Assembly: GCF_032401055.1 (NCBI RefSeq)
Contig: NZ_CP135529.1
Coordinates: 1,736,001-1,800,000 of the forward strand
Source: Tardiphaga sp. 709
GTDB taxonomy: Bacteria > Pseudomonadota > Alphaproteobacteria > Rhizobiales > Xanthobacteraceae
Direction of reading: 5' to 3'
Length of the DNA: 64,000 bases
Shown: positions 45,759-54,732 of the stretch, piece after piece
Numbering within the stretch: the first letter of the stretch is position 1
Layout of the letters: each line of letters starts with the position of its first letter
Position numbers and translations under genes: made by a program
The notes under the pieces: generated by a model
The model's input: the letters and a program-made list of their open reading frames with translations, nothing else
Told to the model about the DNA's origin: nothing
Database searches by the model: none

Positions 45759-46701
45759 GCTTTGCCTTTCGTCCGAACAGCCCGCGCCAGACCTTGCCGG
45801 CATGCAGCGATATCAACCCGTGCGGCAGGAACAGCAGCAGCAGGATGATGAGGACGCCGAGCACGCCGGAATGGATCTGGATGTAATTGCGCCAAACCAC
45901 TTCCTCGAGGCCGAGATAGACAAAGGCGCCACAGACCACGCCAAGCGGTGAGCCAAGGCCGCCCATCAGCGCCATCACGATCGGCTTCACCGAATAGAGG
46001 ATATCGAACACGTCGGACGGATCGATGTAATGCACCCAGGCCGCATAGAGACCGCCGGCAGCGCCGACGAAACAGGCGGAAAGGCCGAAAGCCACGGCCT
46101 TGTAGAGCGTCGAGTTGAGCCCGACCATGTTCGAAGCCGTCTCGTTCTGCCGGATGCAGTTGAGGCCGAAGCCGAGCTTCGACATCGACACCGCGATGAC
46201 AACGAGCGCGGTGATCAGCAGCAATCCCCACATCGCGTAAAAGAAGAACGTCGCGTCGGACAGCACACTGGAGCCGGACACCAGCGGAATGTTCAGGCCC
46301 ATGCCGCCGCCTGTGAGGTCGGTGGCGTTGTTGACGAGTTCGCGGAACACTTCGACCAGCGAGAGGCTGGCGATGGCGAAGTAATGGCCGCGGAGGCGAA
46401 GCAGCACCGCACCGAGCGCCGCGGCCAACACAAGACAGAGCACCAGCGACCCCAGCAGCGACAGTGTCAGCGGCACGCCCTTGTTCATGAGAATGCCGGT
46501 GGTGTAGGCACCTAGCCCGAAGAAGGCCGCCGTCGCGAAGGACGGATAGCCGGCGAAGCCGCCGACGATGTTCCACGACAGCGCGAAGATCGCATACATG
46601 CAGGCCATGGTGCCCAAACGCAGCGCATAGGCGTCGCCGAACAGCGGCAGTGCGGCCACGAAGGCAATCAGGACAAGAAGCGCGATATTGGTCCGGGTCA
46701 T
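45751..46701 (-). CDS. livM: Branched-chain amino-acid-type ABC permease (LivM)
   Basis: 316 residues with eight to ten hydrophobic helices and the LivM signature ALSWNIVGGFAGYPSFATAAFFGLGAYT, followed by LRGHYFAIASLSLVEVFRELVNNATDLTGGGMGLN and GLGSPLGVVCGAFVYLGLEE, the EAA-like coupling loop. The ATG overlaps the livH stop region by four bases (ATGA), indicating coupling. Confidence 0.93.
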   Translation of the reverse strand: MTRTNIALLVLIAFVAALPLFGDAYALRLGTMACMYAIFALSWNIVGGFAGYPSFATAAFFGLGAYTTGILMNKGVPLTLSLLGSLVLCLVLAAALGAVLLRLRGHYFAIASLSLVEVFRELVNNATDLTGGGMGLNIPLVSGSSVLSDATFFFYAMWGLLLITALVVIAVSMSKLGFGLNCIRQNETASNMVGLNSTLYKAVAFGLSACFVGAAGGLYAAWVHYIDPSDVFDILYSVKPIVMALMGGLGSPLGVVCGAFVYLGLEEVVWRNYIQIHSGVLGVLIILLLLFLPHGLISLHAGKVWRGLFGRKAKHV

Positions 46702-47564
46702 TCAAAACCCTTTCGGCCGAGCAAGCCCTGCGGCCTGACGACAAGGAAAATGATGAGCAGGACGAAGGACAGCGTCACCGCATGGGCCGGGCCGAGATAG
46801 ACCGAGCCAACGCCTTCAACGAGCGCCAGCAACAGACCACCGGCCAGTGCACCTGACACGCTGCCGAGTCCGCCGAGCACGCAGACCACGAAAGCCTTGC
46901 CGAGATAGGCTGATGAGGTCAGCGGCGAGATCGGGAAGATCAGCGCCATCAGCACACCGGCGCAGCCGGCGAGCGCAGCACCAAGACCGAAGGCAGTGGC
47001 ATAGATCGATTTGACGTCCACCCCCATCAGCACCGCGGCATCGCGGTCGAGCCGGACCGCCACGATGGCGCGGCCGACTTTCGAGCGACGCAGCAGCAGA
47101 TAGAGCAGGAATGTCAGCGCCAGTGCAGAGGCCGTGGCGATCAGGCGATCGACCGGTACCACCACATCGAAGATCGAGATCGAACCCGTGGGCGGATTGA
47201 GGATCAGCTTCCGGTAGTCCGCCTTGAAGTAATAGATCATCGCATTGTTCAGGATCAGATCGAGCCCGAAGGTCAGCGTCAGCGTCACCAGCACCGGCGC
47301 GGTGATGACGCGGTTGAGCAGCAGCCGCTGCAGCAGATAGCCGAACACGAAGAAGGCCGGCGCGGCGATCAGCAGCGCATACCAAGGCGACAGCCCGAGC
47401 GAATTATAGGCGCCCCAGGCGAGATACGCGCCGAGCACGATGAACGAGCCGTGGATCAGGTTGATGACGTTGAGCACGCCCCAGACCAGCGAGAAACCGA
47501 TCGCGATACAGGCATAGAGACACCCAAGCACGAGTGCATTGATCAGGACCTGGATGGCCAGCAT
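46698..47564 (-). CDS. livH: Branched-chain amino-acid-type ABC permease (LivH)
   Basis: 288 residues, all-helical membrane protein. N-terminal AIGFSLVWGVLNVINLIHGSFIVLGAYLAW is the LivH hallmark, and the coupling region GLGSVSGALAGGLLLALVEGV is near the C-terminus. Separated from the upstream binding-protein gene by about 80 bp that holds a palindromic repeat (47597-47647), which may allow the binding protein to be made in excess over the membrane parts. Confidence 0.93.
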   Translation of the reverse strand: MLAIQVLINALVLGCLYACIAIGFSLVWGVLNVINLIHGSFIVLGAYLAWGAYNSLGLSPWYALLIAAPAFFVFGYLLQRLLLNRVITAPVLVTLTLTFGLDLILNNAMIYYFKADYRKLILNPPTGSISIFDVVVPVDRLIATASALALTFLLYLLLRRSKVGRAIVAVRLDRDAAVLMGVDVKSIYATAFGLGAALAGCAGVLMALIFPISPLTSSAYLGKAFVVCVLGGLGSVSGALAGGLLLALVEGVGSVYLGPAHAVTLSFVLLIIFLVVRPQGLLGRKGFE

Positions 47565-47596
47565 ATCGTTTCCCCGCCGGTCTCAGCAGACTTGCT

Positions 47597-47647
47597 TGAG
47601 CATGATCTTGTCCGAAAACCGGCATCCACTTTTCGGGATCATGCTCA
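47597..47647. repeat. GCATGATC palindromic repeat overlapping a stop codon
   Basis: TGAGCATGATC at the start is matched by GATCATGCTCA at the end, around CCGAAAACCGG and TCCACTTTTCGGG. Same family as 12454-12507. Its last three bases are the TGA stop codon of the binding-protein gene on the minus strand. Confidence 0.85.
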
Positions 47648-48862
47648 GTTCACGCCGAGCTTGAAGTCGCCCTGCTTGATCGCATCCGGGAACAGCACCA
47701 CGGGCTTGCCGGCCTGGATCTGGAAGACCGGCGGTTCGAGCGAGTTGATCTGGCCATTGGCGCCGAACTTGACCGGCCCCCAGAAGGTCACGACGTCCAT
47801 CTTGGCGAGTTCATCACGCACCTTGTCACGGTCCAGCGAGCCGGCCTTTTCGATGGCCATCTGAAACAGCGCGCCGCAGACGGCAGCCGAAGCGTGAGCG
47901 TAATCGGGCTCGAGCTTGTATTTGTCCTTGAACAGCTTCACGAAATTGGCCGTGGTGCCGAAAATGTCCTTGCCGTTGTACTGTTCGGCCGGATGCCACC
48001 ACGAGGCGCTGGAGATGTTCTCGGCGCTCTGGCCGGCGGATTCGATGAATTCCTGATAGGCCGGACCGGCGATCATGGTGACGACATTGGCCTTCATCTG
48101 CTGATCGACCATCTGCTTGCGGATCAGCAGGAGATCGTTGGTGTAGCCGGTGACGAACACCCATTGCGGATTCAGCGATTTGATCTGCGACAGGGTCGCG
48201 GAGTGATCGAGCGTGTTGATGGCATATTTCTCGAAGTAAACGACTTCGAGACCGTTGGCCTTGGCGGACTTTTCCATCTCCTGCGCAATGGCCAGCGGGA
48301 ACAGATCGTTACGTGCAAGGATCGCGACCTTCTTGACGTCGGCAGCCTTGGCCTTGACGAGCTGCGTCAGCGGCGTCGTCAGCGTGTCATTCGGCGTGAA
48401 GGTGCCGAACAAATACTTGTAGTTCTGGTCGTAGACCTGGGACGACGACGCGGTCGCGGCCAGCATCGGCACCTTGTATTTCTCGGCGATCGTGCTGGCG
48501 GCCTTGGCGGCGCCCGAGCCGAACGGGCCGAACATGAAATTCACCTTGTCCTGGGTGATCATCTGTTCGGTGGTCTGCACCGAGCGCGGCGTGTTGGATT
48601 GATAGTCCGAATAGACGATCTCGACCTTGTACTTCTTGCCGCCGACATCGATGCCGCCGGCCTTGTTGGCCTGTTCGGCCCAGAGGTCATAGCCCTGCTG
48701 CTGCTTCACGGCTTCCGGCGCCAGCGGCCCGGTGATCGGCAACGGTGCGCCGAAGCGGATGACATCTTGGGCCGAGGCCACCGAGGATGTCGCTCCCAGG
48801 CCAGCCGCAGCCAGCAGGAGGGATGCGGAAAAAGCCGAGACAGCAAGCCGGGGATGAAACAT
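47645..48862 (-). CDS. Branched-chain-type ABC transporter substrate-binding protein
   Basis: 405-residue periplasmic binding protein (Peripla_BP_6 type). The signal peptide MFHPRLAVSAFSASLLLAAAGLGATSSVASA is followed by IRFGAPLPITGPLAPEAVKQQQGYDLWAEQANKAGGI, the usual start of these proteins, and VEIVYSDYQSNTPRSVQTTEQMI. ATG at 48862 is chosen for its GGAG seven bases upstream and the clean signal peptide; a longer frame starts in the promoter. First gene of the importer operon, divergent from a LysR gene. The ligand could be an amino acid, amide or aromatic acid. Confidence 0.93.
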   Translation of the reverse strand: MFHPRLAVSAFSASLLLAAAGLGATSSVASAQDVIRFGAPLPITGPLAPEAVKQQQGYDLWAEQANKAGGIDVGGKKYKVEIVYSDYQSNTPRSVQTTEQMITQDKVNFMFGPFGSGAAKAASTIAEKYKVPMLAATASSSQVYDQNYKYLFGTFTPNDTLTTPLTQLVKAKAADVKKVAILARNDLFPLAIAQEMEKSAKANGLEVVYFEKYAINTLDHSATLSQIKSLNPQWVFVTGYTNDLLLIRKQMVDQQMKANVVTMIAGPAYQEFIESAGQSAENISSASWWHPAEQYNGKDIFGTTANFVKLFKDKYKLEPDYAHASAAVCGALFQMAIEKAGSLDRDKVRDELAKMDVVTFWGPVKFGANGQINSLEPPVFQIQAGKPVVLFPDAIKQGDFKLGVN

Positions 48863-49020
48863 CCAAATTCTCCATCGATGACGGGACCGTGACCTGATCA
48901 AAACTCTGTCAAATTTAGATTTCGAATAAAAGCATTGAATTTCGATGTGAGAGGTCTGAAAATCAGAACGCTAGTCAGGTCCTGCCATCGCGCTGGGCAG
49001 CCAGTCGCGAGGGACCAACG

Positions 49021-49926
49021 ATGATCGAATCCACCGCCATTCGCTATTTTCGCGTTGTTACCGAGTCCGGATCGATCAAACAGGCCGCCGCCGCGCTCCG
49101 CATCGCCCCCTCCGCCATCAGCCGACAAGTTCAGGGGCTGGAGGAGGAGCTAGCGGTCAAGCTGTTCGAGCGCGGCGCGCGCGGCATGAACCTGACCGAT
49201 GCCGGCCATGTGCTCTATCGCTATGCAGTCGAGAACCGCAGCCAGCTCGACGGACTGCGCAGCCAGGTCGAGGAATTCGCATCGCTGCGCCGCGGCCAGG
49301 TGAAGATCGCCACCGTCGAAGGCATGCTGTCGAGCTTCCTGCCCAACTCCTTCGTCGACCTGTCGCAGCAATATCCGGGGATCACACTATCTGTCACCGC
49401 CGTGGGCGCTCGCGATGTGGTCGAGATGGTCAGCCAGAACGAGGTCGATCTCGGCCTGATCTTCGGCCGCGCGCCGCGACGCGACCTGATCGAACTCGGA
49501 CGCATGCGACAACCGGTCTGCCTGATCGTCGCGCCCACGCATCCGCTCGCCGGCCAAAACTCATACGCGATGAAGGATCTCGCAGGGTTGCGCGTGATCC
49601 TTCCGGACCCATCGTTCGGCATTCGTCAGGAACTCGACAAGTCCTGCGCACAGGCCAATGTGCGGCTGGAAATGTGCAGCGAGACCAACTCGCTGGCCTT
49701 CACCCAGACCGTGGCTGCCCGCACCGACCTTGCGACCTTCCTGCCGATGGTCTCGGCGACGGCGGCCATCAATGCCGGCACACTGGTCGCCATACCGCCG
49801 CGCGACCGCAGACTGGAGTCAACCCAGGTGACTCTGGTGCAATCGGCCGCGCGCATGGCATCGCCCTCAACGCGACTGGTTGCCGAAATGTTGGTGGCGC
49901 AGATGAAGGACAACGAGGAAGGATAG
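49021..49926 (+). CDS. LysR-family transcriptional regulator
   Basis: 301 residues. The N-terminal winged HTH reads IESTAIRYFRVVTESGSIKQAAAALRIAPSAISRQVQGLEEELAVKLFERG, and the C-terminal periplasmic-binding-like effector domain spans about 90-300. ATG at 49021. Divergent from the five-gene importer operon over 158 bp, so it most likely controls it in response to the imported compound. It is convergent with hutX, with only 5 bp between the two stops. Confidence 0.93.
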   Translation: MIESTAIRYFRVVTESGSIKQAAAALRIAPSAISRQVQGLEEELAVKLFERGARGMNLTDAGHVLYRYAVENRSQLDGLRSQVEEFASLRRGQVKIATVEGMLSSFLPNSFVDLSQQYPGITLSVTAVGARDVVEMVSQNEVDLGLIFGRAPRRDLIELGRMRQPVCLIVAPTHPLAGQNSYAMKDLAGLRVILPDPSFGIRQELDKSCAQANVRLEMCSETNSLAFTQTVAARTDLATFLPMVSATAAINAGTLVAIPPRDRRLESTQVTLVQSAARMASPSTRLVAEMLVAQMKDNEEG

Positions 49927-49931
49927 ACGCC

Positions 49932-50438
49932 TTAAGCAGCGAGCTTTCCGGCCAGCGCGCGGAACCGTTCGAGCTGGTCCTGCTTCAGCGCACGGGTCTC
50001 GTCGCGGCCCACGAAGACCTTGAACATGACGCCACCATCGACATTGAGAAAGGCGACGAAGGCCGACGACTTGCCCATGAATGGGCGTTCGACAAACGCC
50101 ACGCCGCCGCAGCGCTCATGACGCAGATGGCCGTGCAGCCCCTTGGGCTGCGTCAGATTGTAGTAGCCGTGGCCGATGGCGCCCGGCGACAGCGGCGCCG
50201 TGGTTTCGAAGATGCCATCCTCGGTGTGAACGATCAGCGTCACCTCGCCCCACTCGGCGATATCCGTCATCGCCGTGACGAACGCATCGGCGCCACCGCC
50301 GATGGTCACCATTTCCGAAGGCAGCGCTTCCAACACGGCACGCGCCGTGACGTTGCGCTCCCGCGCAACGGTCTCGATCACGGCGCCGGGATTCTCCGCC
50401 ATATAGGTCTTCAGCGCGGCGAGATCCGTATTCAGCAT
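49932..50438 (-). CDS. hutX: Haem utilisation cytosolic carrier protein HutX
   Basis: 168 residues of the HutX/HuvX/HugX family, cytoplasmic haem carriers that accept haem from the importer and hand it to the degrading enzyme. Visible family segments are MLNTDLAALKTYMAENPGAVIETVARE at the N-terminus, GHGYYNLTQPKGLHGHLRHERCGGVAFVERPFMGKSSAFVAFLN and the end LKQDQLERFRALAGKLAA. ATG at 50438 after CGGAG at good spacing; the longer reading frame crosses the neighbouring gene and is non-coding. Last gene of the hmuR operon. Confidence 0.92.
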   Translation of the reverse strand: MLNTDLAALKTYMAENPGAVIETVARERNVTARAVLEALPSEMVTIGGGADAFVTAMTDIAEWGEVTLIVHTEDGIFETTAPLSPGAIGHGYYNLTQPKGLHGHLRHERCGGVAFVERPFMGKSSAFVAFLNVDGGVMFKVFVGRDETRALKQDQLERFRALAGKLAA

Positions 50439-50485
50439 GAGATGGCTCCGTGATCGATCATTGATGTGAGACGCAGTGCCTGCGA

Positions 50486-50824
50486 TCAGGCCGCAGCGCT
50501 CTTGCGGCGCTCGGACTGGATCACTTCGAAACCCTCGAACTTGGGGTGACCGAGATAGAGGCTGGCGCCTTCCGACTTGTTGTCCGCGCGGGCATGCGCC
50601 TTGCGGAACTGCTCGGACTTGGTCCAGCCCTCGAAGTCCGCCTTGCTGGCCCAGACCGTATGCGACGAATACAGCGTGTGATCCTCGGCCACCGGACCCT
50701 TCAGCAGGCTGAACTCGATGAAGCCCGGCAATTCCGAGAGATAGGATTCGCGGGTCGCCCAGATATTCTCGAAAGCGGCTTCGGATCCGGTTTTGACCTG
50801 AAAGCGGTTCATGGCGATGAACAT
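50486..50824 (-). CDS. Haem-degrading monooxygenase, HmuQ/HmuD (IsdG-like) family
   Basis: 112-residue ABM-fold protein (MFIAMNRFQVKTGSEAAFENIWATRES...LPGFIEFSLLKGP). It has the Asn, Trp and His positions that IsdG-type enzymes use for haem: N in MNRF, W in ENIWATR, and a histidine in KAHARADN. Bradyrhizobium HmuQ and HmuD are the close functional precedents. ATG at 50824 follows AAAGGAAAG. Placed between hmuR and hutX, it should open the imported haem ring and release iron. Which of HmuQ or HmuD it matches is not decided. Confidence 0.85.
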   Translation of the reverse strand: MFIAMNRFQVKTGSEAAFENIWATRESYLSELPGFIEFSLLKGPVAEDHTLYSSHTVWASKADFEGWTKSEQFRKAHARADNKSEGASLYLGHPKFEGFEVIQSERRKSAAA

Positions 50825-50922
50825 GGATGTCTTTCCTTTCGTGACGTCGAGAACCTATCATAACCGAAATCGCGCCCGGACATGAGCGCGATTCCTTGGA
50901 GGCTGGTGGATGCAGATGGCGA

Positions 50923-53304
50923 TTATGCGCCGCCGAAATGCACCTTGATGCCACCCTTGTAAACGATGCCCGGACCAGGGGCGGTCCACAACGCGTCGTT
51001 CTGCGTTGTGCCATCGCTGGTCGACCCGGGAATGGCATAGGGGCGGTAATACTGGTTCAGGATGTTGTCGACCCCGAAATTCAACGTGATGTCCTGCGTC
51101 GGCTGATAGGCGACGTAGAGATTGACGAGGTCGTAGGAGGTCGATGGCACATACCCGGCCGGGATATCGGTATTGGCCGCGACCGAAGCCCACTGAGCCG
51201 AGATTGTCAGCTTGCGATCGAGCAGGCGGACGCCACCGGTGGTCGTGATCTTGCGCGGCTGAATCGTCGCAAGGCCGACATTGGTCTGCGTGTTTTTTCC
51301 GCTTTGAACTGTCGCGCCGACGCCCAGGAACCACAGGCCGGCGTCATAGGCCGTCTCGGCTTCGAAGCCCTCGATCTTGGCATTGGCGATGTTTTGGTAC
51401 TGATAGAAGTTGCTATTGAGGATGCTGCCCGGGCGCCCCATGAAGACATAGTTGACGAGAACTGGCGTAGAGGCGACGAGGTCGATGTAGTCGTCAACGT
51501 CGTTGCGGAAGAAGTTAAACTTGGCGCGGAAACTGTCGCCCGACGTAAAGACGTCGTTGTATTTCAGATTGATGCCGACTTCCTTGTTCTTGCCGACTTC
51601 TGCCCGGAGGTTCGGGTTCGGCAAGAAGCAGAACAGGCCAGCGGTACCATCAGCACAGGTGACGAAAGTCGGTCCGCCGCCGGAAGCGTGGCCACCTGCG
51701 ATGAGCGTTTCACTAATGGATGGTGCACGATAACCCTCCGCATAGCTCACATAGGGCGTAAAGCCCGCTACCGGCGTCACGCCGAGTGTGATCTTGGGCG
51801 ACAGGCGCTCACCGCTGGATGAAACATTGTTAACACCCACGGCTGTTCCGCTTGAATTGAGCTCATAGTGGTCATAGCGCAGCGCGCCTATGACTTCGAG
51901 CCAACTCGAATAGTTAGACTTGAGCTGGACGAAGCCACCGGAGACCGTACGATCGCCGCTCGGCGTGGTGATGTTGGAGTTTCCACGCGAGTCGAAAGTT
52001 TTTACCTTGTCGTTGAAGACGTCGAAGCCATAGGTCACAGCATTGCGCCATCCGCCGACATCGAAACGCGAGGTGTTGTTGACGTCGACGCCGAATGTAT
52101 CCAGCAAGTAGCCGCGCTGATCGCCAACGCAACCAGAAATATTGTTACCGGCGCTACCAGGGCCGCAAAGCGCGGCGCCGGCTGTCGAATAGTGATAGGT
52201 CTTGGTCTGATCGTTGTCGACGCGATTGCCGTAAAGCGAGACGTTGAAATCGAACAGCATGTCCTCTGGACGCGCGTATTTCCACGTCACCGTACCGGTA
52301 TAGTTCTTTGCATTGGAGGCGTAGACGGACGAACCTTGATTCAGAGCGACCAGGGCCGGCGTTGTAGTTGGACCACGATTCAACTGACCAATCGTGTAGC
52401 TGTAGTCTTGGAACAGGCCGCCGAACTTCACCTCATGGCCGTCGGCGGGGCGAACCGTAACTTTCATCAGGCCCGCAGCGATATCGTTACCTGTATTGCC
52501 GATCTCGGTACCGGCACCATCCTTGTAGTTGCCCTGGGTCCGGTAGACTGCACCGCCGAACACATCGACCGTCGGGTCGACGCGCACGCCGCCGAACACG
52601 GAGCCGAGACCGCGATTGTTGTTGGAGCCGTAGGAGCCGCTCATATCCACGCCCCAGCGCTCACCGGGCCGCAGGACGTCATTGATATCCTTGGTGCGGA
52701 ACGAGGCCACGCCGCCGATAGCGCCGGAGCCGTAGATATTGGCGGTCGGACCGCGGGTGATATCGATGCCGCCAATCAGTTCGGGGTCCAGAAAGAACGA
52801 GCCATTCGCATTATGACCGGAGCGCTGATAGTTCTGGCGCGCACCATCGACCACAACTGCGACACGGCCGAAGTCCTGCAAACCGCGGATATTGATGGCC
52901 GTGGACGGATCATCGCCACGATCCTGCATCCAGACACCAGGAACATTGTAGAAAAGCTGGCTCAGCCGGCTCGGCTGCTGCAGCTGGATCTGCTCCTGCG
53001 TCACGACGCTGACCGGGGCCAGCGCATCGATGGCGCGCTCCTGGGTCTTCGAAGCCGTCACCGTGATTTCATCGAGGGACTGGCCGCTGCGGCTGGCCTG
53101 CGCATTGGCGTTAGCTACCTGCGCCGGCACGGCTGCCGGCTTGGCGGCTGCGCGCTTCTTCTTGGCTGGTTTCGGCTTCTGCGGCTGCACGTCGCCTGCC
53201 TGCGCGGCGGCCTGTGCCAAGGCGGTCTCGGAGACCAACGCCCCCAACGATACGATCGACACACCCAACAACAAGGCGCGCGTAGTTATGCCCCCAAGAG
53301 CCAT
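50923..53304 (-). CDS. hmuR: TonB-dependent haem receptor
   Basis: 793-residue outer-membrane receptor. Signal peptide (about 1-30) is followed by an Ala/Lys/Pro-rich linker, then a TonB box-like DEITVTASKTQERAIDALAPVSVVTQEQI and the plug (QLFYNVPGVWMQDRGDDPSTAINIRGLQDFGRVAVVVDGARQ). The 22-strand barrel ends GGIKVHFGGA with a terminal aromatic/small pattern. The haem-receptor type FRAP/NPNL-like segment NPNLRAEVGKNKEVG is present. Divergent from hmuP-hmuTUV; a 17-bp palindrome between them is a candidate Irr/iron site. No TonB-ExbBD genes are in the window. Confidence 0.92.
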   Translation of the reverse strand: MALGGITTRALLLGVSIVSLGALVSETALAQAAAQAGDVQPQKPKPAKKKRAAAKPAAVPAQVANANAQASRSGQSLDEITVTASKTQERAIDALAPVSVVTQEQIQLQQPSRLSQLFYNVPGVWMQDRGDDPSTAINIRGLQDFGRVAVVVDGARQNYQRSGHNANGSFFLDPELIGGIDITRGPTANIYGSGAIGGVASFRTKDINDVLRPGERWGVDMSGSYGSNNNRGLGSVFGGVRVDPTVDVFGGAVYRTQGNYKDGAGTEIGNTGNDIAAGLMKVTVRPADGHEVKFGGLFQDYSYTIGQLNRGPTTTPALVALNQGSSVYASNAKNYTGTVTWKYARPEDMLFDFNVSLYGNRVDNDQTKTYHYSTAGAALCGPGSAGNNISGCVGDQRGYLLDTFGVDVNNTSRFDVGGWRNAVTYGFDVFNDKVKTFDSRGNSNITTPSGDRTVSGGFVQLKSNYSSWLEVIGALRYDHYELNSSGTAVGVNNVSSSGERLSPKITLGVTPVAGFTPYVSYAEGYRAPSISETLIAGGHASGGGPTFVTCADGTAGLFCFLPNPNLRAEVGKNKEVGINLKYNDVFTSGDSFRAKFNFFRNDVDDYIDLVASTPVLVNYVFMGRPGSILNSNFYQYQNIANAKIEGFEAETAYDAGLWFLGVGATVQSGKNTQTNVGLATIQPRKITTTGGVRLLDRKLTISAQWASVAANTDIPAGYVPSTSYDLVNLYVAYQPTQDITLNFGVDNILNQYYRPYAIPGSTSDGTTQNDALWTAPGPGIVYKGGIKVHFGGA

Positions 53305-53559
53305 AGCCTAATCCCCAAACACAAATTTCAACGGATCGTGGCTGGCTGGCGCTGCGCGAGGCAGGGAGCTTGCTGGCTTTCGAATGCGACTCGGGGACCC
53401 CTGCCACCAAGTTGCCATTTTCGATTACGGTTCATTAACGGGGGGGTCAAGCAATCCCCGCCCTGTTTATACTGATTATAGACTGCAGTGCTTGGCGATG
53501 AGGTGCGACAAAACCTATAACGATGACAGAGACTTTCACGGATGGGATAGATCGGCGCT
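53305..53559. promoter_or_regulatory. Bidirectional hmuR/hmuP promoter region
   Basis: 255 bp between divergent haem operons. It includes a G7 run (53440-53446) and the palindrome at 53466-53482. In Bradyrhizobium the corresponding region is activated by Irr with HmuP, so the same control is expected here by analogy. Confidence 0.6.
53466..53482. promoter_or_regulatory. Candidate iron-control element (Irr box)
   Basis: TTTATACTGATTATAGA is a near-perfect palindrome (TnTATAnTnAnTATAnA) in the hmuR-hmuP intergenic region, resembling the AT-rich ICE/Irr-box layout of two heptamers about three bases apart. It differs from the consensus I recall at several bases. Confidence 0.55.
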
Positions 53560-53754
53560 ATGGATACGGGTTCTCACGACGGCAGCGCTGCCGCTCACGC
53601 CAAATCCTCAGCCGGGCGCAATGTGGTCGTAAATGGCGACCGGATGGACAGCAAGGAGCTGTTCGCGGATCAGCGTGAGTTGCTGATTACGCATGGCGAC
53701 GAGACTTATCGCCTGCGCCTGACGTTCCAGAACAAGCTGATCCTCACCAAATGA
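53560..53754 (+). CDS. hmuP: HemP/HmuP small haem-uptake regulator
   Basis: 64 residues; the HemP domain is the C-terminal half (MDSKELFADQRELLITHGDETYRLRLTFQNKLILTK). In Bradyrhizobium, HmuP is a coactivator with Irr of the divergent hmuR and hmuTUV genes. The ATG at 53560 gives the full family length; an internal ATG at 53644 would shorten it. It overlaps hmuT by four bases (ATGA), so it heads that operon. Confidence 0.9.
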   Translation: MDTGSHDGSAAAHAKSSAGRNVVVNGDRMDSKELFADQRELLITHGDETYRLRLTFQNKLILTK

Positions 53755-54731
53755 CCACCGGCCTCCCTGTTCGACGTCATCGCATCGCGCATGCGCTGCA
53801 ATGTGTAGCGCTTGCCGGCACGCTGGCATTCTCTGCCGCGGCCTCAGCGGAAGACGCCGTTGTGCGCGACGCACGTGGACGCGACGTCACCATCGGCCAT
53901 CCGACCCGCATCGTCTCAATCGGCGGCGCGGTAACCGAAATTCTTTATGCTCTCGGCGCTGACGACCGCATCGTCGCCGTCGATACGACCAGCCTGTATC
54001 CGCCGAAGGCCATGGCCGACAAACCCAATGTCGGTTACATGCGCCAGCTTTCGGCGGAAGGCGTACTCGGGCTCAATCCGCAGCTTGTGCTGGCCATCGC
54101 GGGCTCCGGCCCGAAAGAAACCATCGACGTCATCGACGCCGCCAAGATACCGCTGATCATGGTGCCGGATACGTTTACCGAAGCCGGCATGGTGGAGAAG
54201 ATCAGGCTGGTCGCCAAGGTCGCAGGCGTCGAGGCACGCGGCGAATGTCTCGCCAACGCCGTGGCCAGCGATCTTGCCGCACTGCGTGAATTGCGCGCCA
54301 AGGTGAAAGCCCCGCCACGGGTGATGTTCGTGATGTCCTTCCTCGATGGCCGCGCCATGGTCGCAGGCCAGAAGACGGCAGCCAACGAAATCATCAAGCT
54401 GGCCGGCGGTTTGAATGTCGCGGACAGTTTCGACGGCTACAAGATCATGAGCGATGAAGCCATCGCCGCAGCCAAGCCGGATACCGTGCTCTCGATGGAG
54501 CGCGGCAAGGATACGCTACAGGCCGACACCGTGTTTGCCAGCCCGGCATTCGCACTGACACCCGCCGCGAAGACCAAGAATCTGGTCGCCATGGACGGCC
54601 TCTATCTGCTCGGCTTCGGCCCACGCACGGCAGCTGCCGCGCGCGACCTTGCCGTGAAGCTCGATCCGGCACTGACCGCTGACGCAGCCTCGTTCAAGCC
54701 CGCCTCGCTCGCCGTCAACTGTCGTCAATAA
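53751..54731 (+). CDS. hmuT: Haem ABC transporter periplasmic binding protein
   Basis: 326-residue BtuF-type binding protein with a Sec signal peptide (HALQCVALAGTLAFSAAASA) and the typical DARGRDVTIGHPTRIVSIGGAVTEILYALGADDRIVAVD. It also has YMRQLSAEGVLGLNPQLVLA; the conserved ligand tyrosine of HmuT/ShuT is likely in this region. ATG at 53751 overlaps hmuP; hmuU starts one base after its stop. Delivers haem to HmuUV. Confidence 0.92.
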   Translation: MTTGLPVRRHRIAHALQCVALAGTLAFSAAASAEDAVVRDARGRDVTIGHPTRIVSIGGAVTEILYALGADDRIVAVDTTSLYPPKAMADKPNVGYMRQLSAEGVLGLNPQLVLAIAGSGPKETIDVIDAAKIPLIMVPDTFTEAGMVEKIRLVAKVAGVEARGECLANAVASDLAALRELRAKVKAPPRVMFVMSFLDGRAMVAGQKTAANEIIKLAGGLNVADSFDGYKIMSDEAIAAAKPDTVLSMERGKDTLQADTVFASPAFALTPAAKTKNLVAMDGLYLLGFGPRTAAAARDLAVKLDPALTADAASFKPASLAVNCRQ

Positions 54732-54732
54732 G

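Noticed and set aside
51868-53475. 535-residue plus-strand open frame opposite hmuR
   Set aside because: Composition of an antisense frame; hmuR on the minus strand is unambiguous.
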